From: Pseudomonadota bacterium
GTDB taxonomy: Bacteria; Pseudomonadota; Gammaproteobacteria; Xanthomonadales; Rhodanobacteraceae
Assembly (NCBI GenBank): GCA_021787175.1
Contig: JAJYMF010000139.1
Span: 1 to 6,953 of the forward strand
Direction: 5' to 3'
DNA: 6,953 nt
Made by a program: the position numbers and the translations under genes. Shown here piece after piece: positions 1 to 4,929 of this stretch. The notes beneath the pieces are model-generated. The model saw only the letters and a program-made list of their open reading frames with translations. It was not told where the DNA came from and ran no database searches. Every line of letters begins with the position of its first letter. The stretch's first letter is position 1.

Positions 1-79
1 GGTGCTGGAGATCGGCGCGCTGGGCGGGCGTGCGCGCTGGGTCGCCGCGGCGCCGCTGGTGACGCTGCTGCGCTACTGA
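1..79 (+). CDS. C-terminal end of an unidentified protein (partial, 5' end outside the window)
   Basis: An open plus-strand frame enters from the left edge and runs 25 codons to a TGA at 77-79. The visible residues are mostly small and hydrophobic and end in LVTLLRY. Codon third positions are almost all G or C, as in the real genes of the window, which supports true coding. The tail is convergent with msrB and overlaps its stop codon by 7 bp (73-79), a compact arrangement that leaves no room for a separate terminator. Too little is visible to name a family. Confidence 0.5.
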   Translation, partial: VLEIGALGGRARWVAAAPLVTLLRY

Positions 80-528
80 CCCGGTGCGGCCCCGTCGGGC
101 ACGAACTCCAGCGCCGCCGAGTTGAGGCAGTAGCGCAGGCCGGTCGGTGGCGGCCCGTCGGAGAACACGTGACCGAGATGGCCGTCGCAGCGGCGGCAGC
201 GGATCTCGGTGCGGCGCATGCCGAGGCTGTCGTCGACGATCTCGCGGATGTGCTCGGGATCGTAAGGCGTGTCGAAGCTGGGCCAGCCGGTGCCGGAGTC
301 GAACTTGGCGCCGGCGCGAAACAGCGGCAGGCCGCACAGGCGGCAGGCATAATGACCGGGTGCCTTCTGCCGCAGCAGGACACCGCAGAACGGACGTTCG
401 GTGCCGTGCTCGAGCAGGATGCGGCGCTCCTCGGGGCTGAGCCGCTGCGCGCGGCGCTCGCGCTCGACGGCGGACAGCGGCCCGAGGTCGTGGCCGGAAC
501 GCGAACGACGGATCGTGTCGGTGCTCAT
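73..528 (-). CDS. msrB: Peptide-methionine (R)-S-oxide reductase MsrB
   Basis: This cytoplasmic enzyme reduces the R epimer of methionine sulfoxide in proteins back to methionine, normally using thioredoxin. The 151-residue protein shows the whole SelR fold: structural zinc site C62/C65 (CRLC) and C111/C114 (CRRC), the GWPSF motif at 81-85, the GHLGHVFSDGP block at 116-126 and the catalytic cysteine C134 in RYCLNS. The common recycling cysteine before GWPSF is absent (SGTGWPSF, T80). C48, in GTERPFCG, is the probable substitute, as I recall for the Xanthomonas campestris enzyme. About 30 arginine-rich residues precede the conserved core. The start ATG has a GGAG six bases upstream (535-538). 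The gene lies 13 bp behind msrA and is surely cotranscribed with it. Its last codons overlap the end of the convergent plus-strand gene. Confidence 0.95.
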   Translation of the reverse strand: MSTDTIRRSRSGHDLGPLSAVERERRAQRLSPEERRILLEHGTERPFCGVLLRQKAPGHYACRLCGLPLFRAGAKFDSGTGWPSFDTPYDPEHIREIVDDSLGMRRTEIRCRRCDGHLGHVFSDGPPPTGLRYCLNSAALEFVPDGAAPGQ

Positions 529-541
529 GGGCTGCTCCGGG

Positions 542-1186
542 TCAGGCCTTGCCGTGCCGGCTCTTCAGCCGGTCGCCGAAATACTCGCGCAGCTTCTCGA
601 CCTTGGGCGTCGACACTGCGGCAATGTAGGGCTGCTGCGGATTGCGCGCGGCGTAGTTCTGGTGATCGGATTCCGCTGGATGGAAGGCCGTCAGCGGCTC
701 GACGGCGGTGACGATCGGCGCGGCGAACACGCCCGCAGCATCCAGCTGGCGGATATAGGCCTCGGCGACCTGTCGCTGGGCGTCGTCGGCGGGGAAGATC
801 GCCGAGCGGTACTGGTTGCCGACATCGTGGCCCTGGCGGTTGCGCTGGGTCGGATCGTGGGCGACCGCGAAGAACACCTTCAGCAGCTGGCCGTAGCTGA
901 GCCGACGCGGATCGAAGCGCGCCTGCACGGCCTCGGCGTGGCCGCTGCGGCCGCCGCAGACGGTGCGGTAATCGGCATCCTCGGCGCGGCCGCCGGCGTA
1001 GCCGGAGGTCACTTCGAGCACGCCGTCGAGTTCGCGCAATACCGCCTCCACGCACCAGAAGCAGCCACCCGCCAGCACCGCGGTCTGCGGACCGGCATCA
1101 TTGGCATCGAGATCGTGCTGCGGATCGGGAAAGCGGTCGGGCGCCACGGTCAGGCTGGCGCCGCGCAGGTCACAGCTGGCATTCAT
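542..1186 (-). CDS. msrA: Peptide-methionine (S)-S-oxide reductase MsrA
   Basis: MsrA reduces the S epimer of methionine sulfoxide and complements MsrB, encoded 13 bp downstream. The 214-residue protein has the signature GGCFWCVE with catalytic C42, then GYAGG (62-66), GHAEAV (82-87) and the QYRSAIF segment (125-131). The C-terminal region keeps the family pattern up to a PK motif, but has Ile where many members have a recycling cysteine (QPYIAAV), and no cysteine follows C77. C45 or C77 may take over recycling. The ATG at 1186 is preferred over an upstream GTG at 1231 because a GGAGA (1192-1196) sits five bases before it and the extra 15 residues look non-conserved. No signal peptide is seen, so it is cytoplasmic. 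It follows the doxX stop by 95 bp, so it may be read from the bufferin operon or from a weak promoter of its own. Confidence 0.95.
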   Translation of the reverse strand: MNASCDLRGASLTVAPDRFPDPQHDLDANDAGPQTAVLAGGCFWCVEAVLRELDGVLEVTSGYAGGRAEDADYRTVCGGRSGHAEAVQARFDPRRLSYGQLLKVFFAVAHDPTQRNRQGHDVGNQYRSAIFPADDAQRQVAEAYIRQLDAAGVFAAPIVTAVEPLTAFHPAESDHQNYAARNPQQPYIAAVSTPKVEKLREYFGDRLKSRHGKA

Positions 1187-1191
1187 CGGGG

Positions 1192-1196
1192 TCTCC
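1192..1196 (-). promoter_or_regulatory. Ribosome binding site of msrA
   Basis: The minus strand reads GGAGA five bases before the ATG at 1186. It decides the start in favour of this ATG over the in-frame GTG at 1231. Confidence 0.7.
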
Positions 1197-1281
1197 GCAC
1201 GGTGTCGCGCCCGCTGCGGTCGCGCGGGCACTGCTCATCAGGGTGGGGCATGGTCGGGCGATTGCAATCCGCGCGCCGTGC

Positions 1282-1770
1282 TCACGCCATCCGCTGCCGC
1301 CGCAGGCGCCCGAGCAGCGCATCGAGCGACAGCGTGCCCGGTCCCCAGGCGATCACGGCCAGCAGCATCAGCGCCCACACCTTGTGGTCGTTGAAGCCGT
1401 CGCCGATCAGGCCGGTCCAGAAGCCGTGGGGCCACAGGTCGGGGTAGGAGATCACCGCGATGAGGTTGTAGACGAACAGGAACAGCGCGGTCAGCCGGCC
1501 GGCGAGGCCGACGACCAGCAGCCACGGCGCGATCAGTTCGATCCAGGTGCCGAGGAAGGCGGCGACGTCGCTCGACAGCAGCGGCACGTGGTACTCGTTG
1601 GCGAACAGATACGAGGTGCCGCTGGGGTCCTCGAACTTGACCATGCCGGCGCGCCAGAACGCCAGTGCCACCCAGGCGCGAAACAGCAGCAGCGCCAGCG
1701 GACCGAGCTTGGTCAGTGCGGCGGCGAAGTCGTCGTAGAGATCGAAGCCGCGTTTCATCAGGGTGTTCAT
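1282..1770 (-). CDS. DoxX-family membrane protein of the bufferin operon
   Basis: This 162-residue inner-membrane protein of the DoxX/DUF1634-like superfamily has four predicted membrane spans, roughly residues 22-40, 69-88, 92-110 and 130-145. The RAGMVKF segment (40-46) after the first span is typical of DoxX. A DoxX gene is a frequent last member of DUF2282-DUF692-DUF2063 operons, for example in Caulobacter as I recall. Its role there is not settled; an electron-transfer or redox role at the membrane is often assumed. The start is the ATG at 1770, which overlaps the bufC stop as ATGA, so translation is coupled. The longer open frame upstream of this ATG is arginine-rich shadow of bufC and was left out. 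No strong ribosome binding site precedes the ATG, consistent with reinitiation. Confidence 0.88.
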   Translation of the reverse strand: MNTLMKRGFDLYDDFAAALTKLGPLALLLFRAWVALAFWRAGMVKFEDPSGTSYLFANEYHVPLLSSDVAAFLGTWIELIAPWLLVVGLAGRLTALFLFVYNLIAVISYPDLWPHGFWTGLIGDGFNDHKVWALMLLAVIAWGPGTLSLDALLGRLRRQRMA

Positions 1771-2552
1771 GCCGGACGTTCCCCCGTGTGAGTGAAAGCG
1801 ACGATCAGGCTCTGATCGAGCAGGCTGCGCAGGCAGGCGGCCAGATCGAAATGCGCATCGGCGGCGAGCCCTTCGGCGTGCGCCGCATCGAGATCGCACC
1901 CGACCGCGAGCGCGGCGATGCAGGCGTGGCTCGCCGCATCCAGGGCCGCCATCGCCACCGCGCCGCCGTCGCGCCACAGCGCGACCCGCTCGCCGCGGCC
2001 ATCGAGCTGCAGACGCCCGTCCCCGGGTGCGATGGCGTAGCGCCAGATCGTCAGCAGCGGATGCGCGCTGGCCAGCAGGCGCAGGCTCGGATGCAGGACC
2101 AGCCGCAGCGGCGATGCATCATCGAGCGCGGCCGCCAGCGTGGCGGGATCCAGCGCGGTGGCTGCGGCGGCCAGCGCGGCCTCCTGGCGCAGCCATTCCA
2201 GGCGTGCCACGTCGGGCAGATAGGCGAGTGCCGCAGCCTCCGGCATCGTGGCAAGAAAATCCGCGAAGGCGCCGCCGAAGGCCTGCAGGTTGCCGCGCGT
2301 CGAAGGGTGTTGCAGCCGATAGCGAGCCGCCGCAGCCTCGAAGAAGTCCTCGCCGACCAGCGCCCGTACCGCGGGATAGGTTCCGCGCAGGGTGTCGATC
2401 TGCGTGCCGGCGATGGCGTTGGCATACACCTGCAGCCGTGCCGATGGCGAGAGGCCCGCGCCGGCCACCCAGTGCACGGCATCGCCGCCGCGACTGAGCA
2501 CGGCGTCGGCGAAGCCGCGTTGCAGCTCACGCAGCGCGGGTGCGGCGGACAT
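1767..2552 (-). CDS. bufC: BufC/HvfC-like DUF2063 protein, partner of the MNIO enzyme
   Basis: This 261-residue protein is a DUF2063 member. In characterised relatives this family binds the DUF692 oxidase and helps present the precursor peptide. The N-terminal domain (about residues 5-100) shows the family pattern: LQRGFADAVL near the start, RLQVYANAI (39-47), TYPAVRALVGEDFF (58-71) and the AFGGAFADFL end (91-100). The second domain (about 110-255) begins with LPDVARLEW (112-120) and contains the HPSLRLLASAHPLLTIW segment (154-170). No signal peptide or membrane span is visible, so it should act in the cytoplasm with BufB. Its first 26 bp overlap the 3' end of bufB and its stop overlaps the doxX start, so the three genes form one translationally coupled unit. 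There is a GAGG-type sequence before the ATG. The protein is alanine-rich, as expected at this GC content. Confidence 0.92.
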   Translation of the reverse strand: MSAAPALRELQRGFADAVLSRGGDAVHWVAGAGLSPSARLQVYANAIAGTQIDTLRGTYPAVRALVGEDFFEAAAARYRLQHPSTRGNLQAFGGAFADFLATMPEAAALAYLPDVARLEWLRQEAALAAAATALDPATLAAALDDASPLRLVLHPSLRLLASAHPLLTIWRYAIAPGDGRLQLDGRGERVALWRDGGAVAMAALDAASHACIAALAVGCDLDAAHAEGLAADAHFDLAACLRSLLDQSLIVAFTHTGERPA

Positions 2553-3393
2553 CGAGCAGAGCCTCGGCGCGGCCGGCTTCGGCCAGCAGCACTTCGAGTT
2601 CGGGAAGGTCCTGGTCCCATTCGATCAGGGTGGGCACGGGACCGAACCGGTCCAGCGCCTCGGCGTAGAGCGCCCAGACCTCGGCATCCACCGGTCGGCT
2701 GTGGCTGTCGATCAGCAGCGGTACGGCGAGGTCGTTCTTGCGCGTGAATCCGGCCAGATGGATCTCGCGCACCGCCGCACGCGGCATCGCGCGCAGGTAG
2801 GCGTGCGCATCGAAGCCGTGGTTGACGCTGTTGACGTAGACGTTGTTGACGTCGAGCAGCAGGCCGCAGCCGGCGCGACGCACCAGCTCGGCGACGAATT
2901 CCCATTCGGTCATCTCGGCGTGCCGGAAGGTGAGGTAGCTGGAGACGTTCTCGACCAGGAACTCGCGACCCAGCGCGTCCTGCACCTGCTGCACGCGCGT
3001 CACCATCAGGTCCAGCGCCTCGGCCGTGAACGGCAGCGGCAGCAGGTCGTTGAGGTGAGTGCCGCCGATCGCGCCCCAGCAGATGTGGTCGGAGACCAGG
3101 CCCGGCTGGTAGCGCCGCACCAGCGCGCGCAGCGTCGTCAGATGCTCGCCGTCGAGCGCATCGGCCGAGCCCAGCGACAGGCCGACGCCGTGCAGGCTCA
3201 GCGGATAGTCGGCGCGCACGCGTTCGAGCGCGTCATGGATCGCGCCGCCGGCGCCGAAGAAATTCTCGCTGTGCATCTCGAACCACGGCACGCGCGGGCG
3301 CTCGGCGAGCACCCGCGGCATGTGGGGCGCACGCAGGCCGATCCCGGCGGCTGCCGGGATCGGCCGCGTCGCGAGCGGACTCGCGTCGTGCAT
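2527..3393 (-). CDS. bufB: BufB, DUF692/MNIO multinuclear non-haem iron oxidase
   Basis: BufB belongs to the MNIO family (related to MbnB), TIM-barrel enzymes with two or three irons that modify cysteines of precursor peptides, in bufferins to thiooxazoles. The 288-residue product has the usual length and motifs: GIGLR (17-21), FEMHSENFF (38-46), SLHGVGLSLGS (66-76), SDHICWG (101-107), LVEN (146-149), LDVNNVYVNSVNHG (180-193), EIHLAGF (210-216), DSHSRPV (229-235) and LIEWDQD (256-262). Probable metal ligands are H68, H103, E148, D181, N183, H192 or H212, H231 and E258, assigned by analogy. The ATG at 3393 is chosen because conservation begins shortly after it. The longer open frame upstream is only the shadow of bufA. 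The gene starts 11 bp after the bufA stop behind a weak ribosome site, and contains a perfect 13-bp hairpin at 3336-3365. Confidence 0.95.
   Translation of the reverse strand: MHDASPLATRPIPAAAGIGLRAPHMPRVLAERPRVPWFEMHSENFFGAGGAIHDALERVRADYPLSLHGVGLSLGSADALDGEHLTTLRALVRRYQPGLVSDHICWGAIGGTHLNDLLPLPFTAEALDLMVTRVQQVQDALGREFLVENVSSYLTFRHAEMTEWEFVAELVRRAGCGLLLDVNNVYVNSVNHGFDAHAYLRAMPRAAVREIHLAGFTRKNDLAVPLLIDSHSRPVDAEVWALYAEALDRFGPVPTLIEWDQDLPELEVLLAEAGRAEALLDVRRTRAA
3336..3365 (-). repeat. Perfect 13-bp inverted repeat (hairpin) within the first codons of bufB
   Basis: Arms 3336-3348 and 3353-3365 are exactly complementary (plus strand GGCCGATCCCGGC and GCCGGGATCGGCC), with a four-base loop. In the transcript this is a very GC-rich stem beginning about 28 nt into bufB. 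The right arm in mRNA encodes the start of the conserved GIGLR motif, the left arm a poorly conserved stretch. There is no U tract, so it is not a classical terminator. It may protect the upstream bufA message or damp bufB expression. Confidence 0.7.
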
Positions 3394-3404
3394 CGCGGCG
3401 CCGC

Positions 3405-3683
3405 TCAGCTCTTCTGCGCCGGCTCGGTCTTGCCGCCGTCGATCTTTTCGCACAGGCCCTTGGGCACGGCGACGAAGGCGTTGGGATCGCGGGCCTTGGT
3501 GTCCTGGCCGGCGCAGGAATGACCAGGCGACTGGCAGTCGTTCTTGTGCGCGGCGTTGATGCCGTAGCACTTCTCGACCGCCATCTTGTCGGCGGCGTGC
3601 GCCGGTGTGGTGGAAGCAAGGCCGAGCGCGCTTACGGCGATGGCGCTGAACAGGGCGTTCTTGAGCAGGTTCTGTGCATTCAT
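3405..3683 (-). CDS. bufA: BufA, bufferin-type precursor peptide (DUF2282) with signal peptide
   Basis: This 92-residue product is a secreted precursor of a bufferin, a modified peptide thought to sequester copper in the periplasm. Residues 1-30 form a Sec signal peptide: a lysine near the start, a hydrophobic core at about 10-24 and a cleavage site AHA|AD after residue 30. The mature part of about 62 residues carries four cysteines, C39 (VEKCYGI), C50 (KNDC), C57 (HSCAG) and C78 (KGLCEK), in the DUF2282 pattern. In characterised bufferins the two central cysteines, here C50 and C57, are converted by BufB to thiooxazoles while the outer two remain; this is transferred from the family. The ATG at 3683 has GGAGA seven bases upstream. 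An upstream in-frame start at 3728 would put 15 polar residues before the signal peptide and is rejected. It is the first gene of the operon, as expected for the most abundant product. Confidence 0.94.
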   Translation of the reverse strand: MNAQNLLKNALFSAIAVSALGLASTTPAHAADKMAVEKCYGINAAHKNDCQSPGHSCAGQDTKARDPNAFVAVPKGLCEKIDGGKTEPAQKS

Positions 3684-3690
3684 GGATCGG

Positions 3691-3695
3691 TCTCC
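3691..3695 (-). promoter_or_regulatory. Ribosome binding site of bufA
   Basis: The minus strand reads GGAGA seven bases before the ATG at 3683. It fixes the start so that the protein begins directly with its signal peptide. Confidence 0.7.
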
Positions 3696-3724
3696 GCAGG
3701 TGACCGGGTTCGTCCCGGCACTGA

Positions 3725-3934
3725 TCAAGACCCGGGCGGGTGCGAAAACCTTTCAGAATTTCTGGCGACGGCGCAACGACTGCGACGCGTGCCGACGTCC
3801 GCGGGAATCAGGTGCATGTCGGCGCTCTCGATTTCGATCGCGCGACGCGGAATGGGTAACCGGCGCACGCTCCAGAAATAGAAGCGGTTGGCCTGGCTGA
3901 CTTCGATGTGGTCGATCACCGCGCTGTCCGACAT
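3725..3934 (-). pseudogene. Short ORF or truncated gene remnant upstream of bufA, family not recognised
   Basis: An ATG at 3934 opens 69 codons to a TGA at 3725. The first 47 or so residues look coding: they include SQANRFYFWSVRRLPIP and nearly all codons end in G or C. The last 22 residues are arginine- and serine-rich, use rare codons (AGA, AGG, AAT, TCT) and overlap the expected bufA promoter, so this tail is unlikely to be a real protein end. The frame also stays open upstream, into the REP-like repeat that starts at 3959, where it reads the typical spurious translation PDAAQRNPG. The simplest reading is the leftover of an old gene cut by the repeat. A genuine small protein is possible, but no ribosome binding site is seen before the ATG. 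Confidence 0.3.
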
Positions 3935-3958
3935 CTGCTGCCAGCCCAGCGCGAGATA

Positions 3959-4085
3959 CGCTGGGTAGCCCGGATGGAGCCCCATCGGGGCTGAATCCGG
4001 GGCTCGCTGCAGCCTCATTCCCGGATTCCGCTGCGCTGCATCCGGGCTACGCGATTTCAGCATCTTGATCGCGAACGGGTATCAG
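3959..4085. repeat. REP-like direct repeat, copy A
   Basis: This 127-bp unit aligns without gaps to 4803-4929, with about 11 mismatches by eye. It contains a two-part inverted repeat: outer arms GTAGCCCGGATG (3965-3976) and CATCCGGGCTAC (4039-4050), and inner arms GAATCCGGG (3993-4001) and CCCGGATTC (4020-4028). Its right end covers the stop codon of the DUF3501 gene. GTAGCCCGGATG palindromes are common intergenic elements in Xanthomonadales and other Proteobacteria. Located just after a stop codon, this one may end or stabilise the transcript. Confidence 0.9.
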
Positions 4086-4663
4086 GCAAAGTCGGCGGTC
4101 AGTGCGGCGCGCGTGTCGGGGGCCAGTTCGATGCGCGCGTCATAGCCGGGATGATCGACCGCCAGCGTCACTGCCGCGCCGCTCTTCCACGCGGTGATCA
4201 TCGCCGGGCTCAGCTCGAAGCGCAGGAAATGCACCGCCGACGTCTTGCTGTCGTTGCTGCGTTCGAGATCCTCGTCGGCGATCGCGGTGACCGCGGCGTG
4301 GCCGGCGACGCGCAGCAGGATCACGTCCTCGATGCCGCGCAGCGCCGACAGCGCGCGCTGGCGCTCGTCGATGTCGGGGTACTCGATCAGCAGGGTGGCC
4401 TTGAGATTGTGGCCGTCCGGGATCAGCGGGTTGTAGGCCTCGAGTTCGTCGGCGATGCCCTCGGGTTCGAAGATGCGCTCGACGCGCAGCATTTCCTGGA
4501 TCTGGTACTGGATGGTCAGGCGATCCTCGAACAGCAGCGTCATGTGCTCGCCGAGGTGCACCGAGCGGCGCTTCTTGTGCGTCATCACACGGGCACGGAA
4601 ATCCTTGCGCTGGCGCGCATAGGACTCGAGGGTCAGCAACTGGTCGTGGGAGAGTTTGTGCAT
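4082..4663 (-). CDS. DUF3501 family protein of the rubrerythrin/Fe-S module
   Basis: This 193-residue cytoplasmic protein matches DUF3501 as I know it: an N-terminal helix with YARQRKDFRARV (15-26), a basic stretch HKKRRSV (29-35), FEDRLT...YQIQEMLRVERIF (45-65), ELEAYNPLIPDG (73-84) and an ATLLIEYPD strand (89-97). The function is unknown. The family is repeatedly found beside rubrerythrin and a GlpC-like Fe-S protein, as here, so a role in assembling or supporting that peroxide-reducing system is inferred from context only. The ATG at 4663 has GGAGT five bases before it; the open frame continues upstream but is arginine-rich and unlike the family. It lies 262 bp after the Fe-S gene, unusually far for an operon partner, and the gap holds repeat copy B. 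The gene is therefore bracketed by both repeats. Confidence 0.88.
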   Translation of the reverse strand: MHKLSHDQLLTLESYARQRKDFRARVMTHKKRRSVHLGEHMTLLFEDRLTIQYQIQEMLRVERIFEPEGIADELEAYNPLIPDGHNLKATLLIEYPDIDERQRALSALRGIEDVILLRVAGHAAVTAIADEDLERSNDSKTSAVHFLRFELSPAMITAWKSGAAVTLAVDHPGYDARIELAPDTRAALTADFA

Positions 4664-4802
4664 GGCTGACTCCGCGGACTGTGCGGCCCGCACGGGAAAA
4701 ATCAATCCGGACCGGCCGGCCGGCCGCGTCCGCATACCTTCACTCCAGCCACTTCCCCGGCCAGAGCGGCGATGTCTCATACCCAGTTGCGTTCAATCGC
4801 TG
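4664..4802 (-). promoter_or_regulatory. Leader region of the DUF3501 gene, possible own promoter
   Basis: About 140 bp separate repeat copy B from the DUF3501 start. If the repeat stops transcription from the Fe-S gene, a promoter must lie here. A TATGCG following GGAGTGAAGG on the minus strand (around 4733-4738) is a weak minus-10 candidate, with no good minus-35. A CCGGCCGGCCGG run at 4712-4723 is strongly self-complementary. The promoter call is a guess from spacing. Confidence 0.25.
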
Positions 4803-4929
4803 CGCTGGGTAGCCCGGATGAAGCCCCATCGGAGCGGAATCCGGGGCTTGATGCAGCCTGATTCCCGGATTCCGCTGCGCTGCATCCGGGCTACGCGGTT
4901 TTCGTGTCTTGATCGCGAACGGGTATCAG
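4803..4929. repeat. REP-like direct repeat, copy B
   Basis: This is the second 127-bp copy, exactly 844 bp from copy A. Outer arms are GTAGCCCGGATG (4809-4820) and CATCCGGGCTAC (4883-4894). Inner arms are CGGAATCCGGG (4835-4845) and CCCGGATTCCG (4864-4874), both pairs perfect, giving a long two-part stem. Its right end covers the stop codon of the Fe-S gene, just as copy A covers the stop of DUF3501. The most conserved parts are the arms and the last 25 bases next to the stop. Confidence 0.9.

Larger units (their letters stand above)
3684..4081. other. Region without a clear gene between the DUF3501 gene and bufA
   Basis: This 398-bp stretch separates the two blocks. On the minus strand it holds, in order, repeat copy A (ending near 3959), a coding-like remnant (to about 3791) and the bufA leader. 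The leader includes the only AT-richer patch, around 3741-3763, which is the most likely place for the bufA promoter. I could not assign a sigma70 pair or an ECF-type pair there with confidence. Close to bufA a short imperfect inverted repeat (CCGGGT...ACCCGG, about 3705-3737) could fold in the leader RNA. Confidence 0.6.

Noticed and set aside
1187..1281. Terminator between doxX and msrA
   Set aside because: Only a 6-bp GCCCGC/GCGGGC pairing (1209-1214 and 1224-1229) with a nine-base loop and no T tract is present, which is too weak to call.
401..1447. Long plus-strand open frame across msrB, msrA and doxX
   Set aside because: It is antisense to three clear conserved genes. Long open frames on the opposite strand are expected at this GC content, and it has no recognisable domain.
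2392..3522. Plus-strand open frame opposite bufC, bufB and bufA
   Set aside because: It is a shadow of the bufferin genes, with no ribosome site or family resemblance.
3684..3780. ECF sigma-factor promoter for bufA of the Caulobacter sigma-F type
   Set aside because: A CGAA is present near 3707-3712, but no GTAACC-like element lies at the right distance, so I cannot support it from the sequence.
3959..4063. Protein translation PDAAQRNPG and neighbours within the repeat
   Set aside because: This is the usual accidental translation of the GTAGCCCGGATG-type palindrome and not a protein.
3959..4929. CRISPR array or insertion sequence made of the direct repeats
   Set aside because: There are only two copies, 844 bp apart, with internal palindromes, no spacers, no transposase and no target-site duplication.
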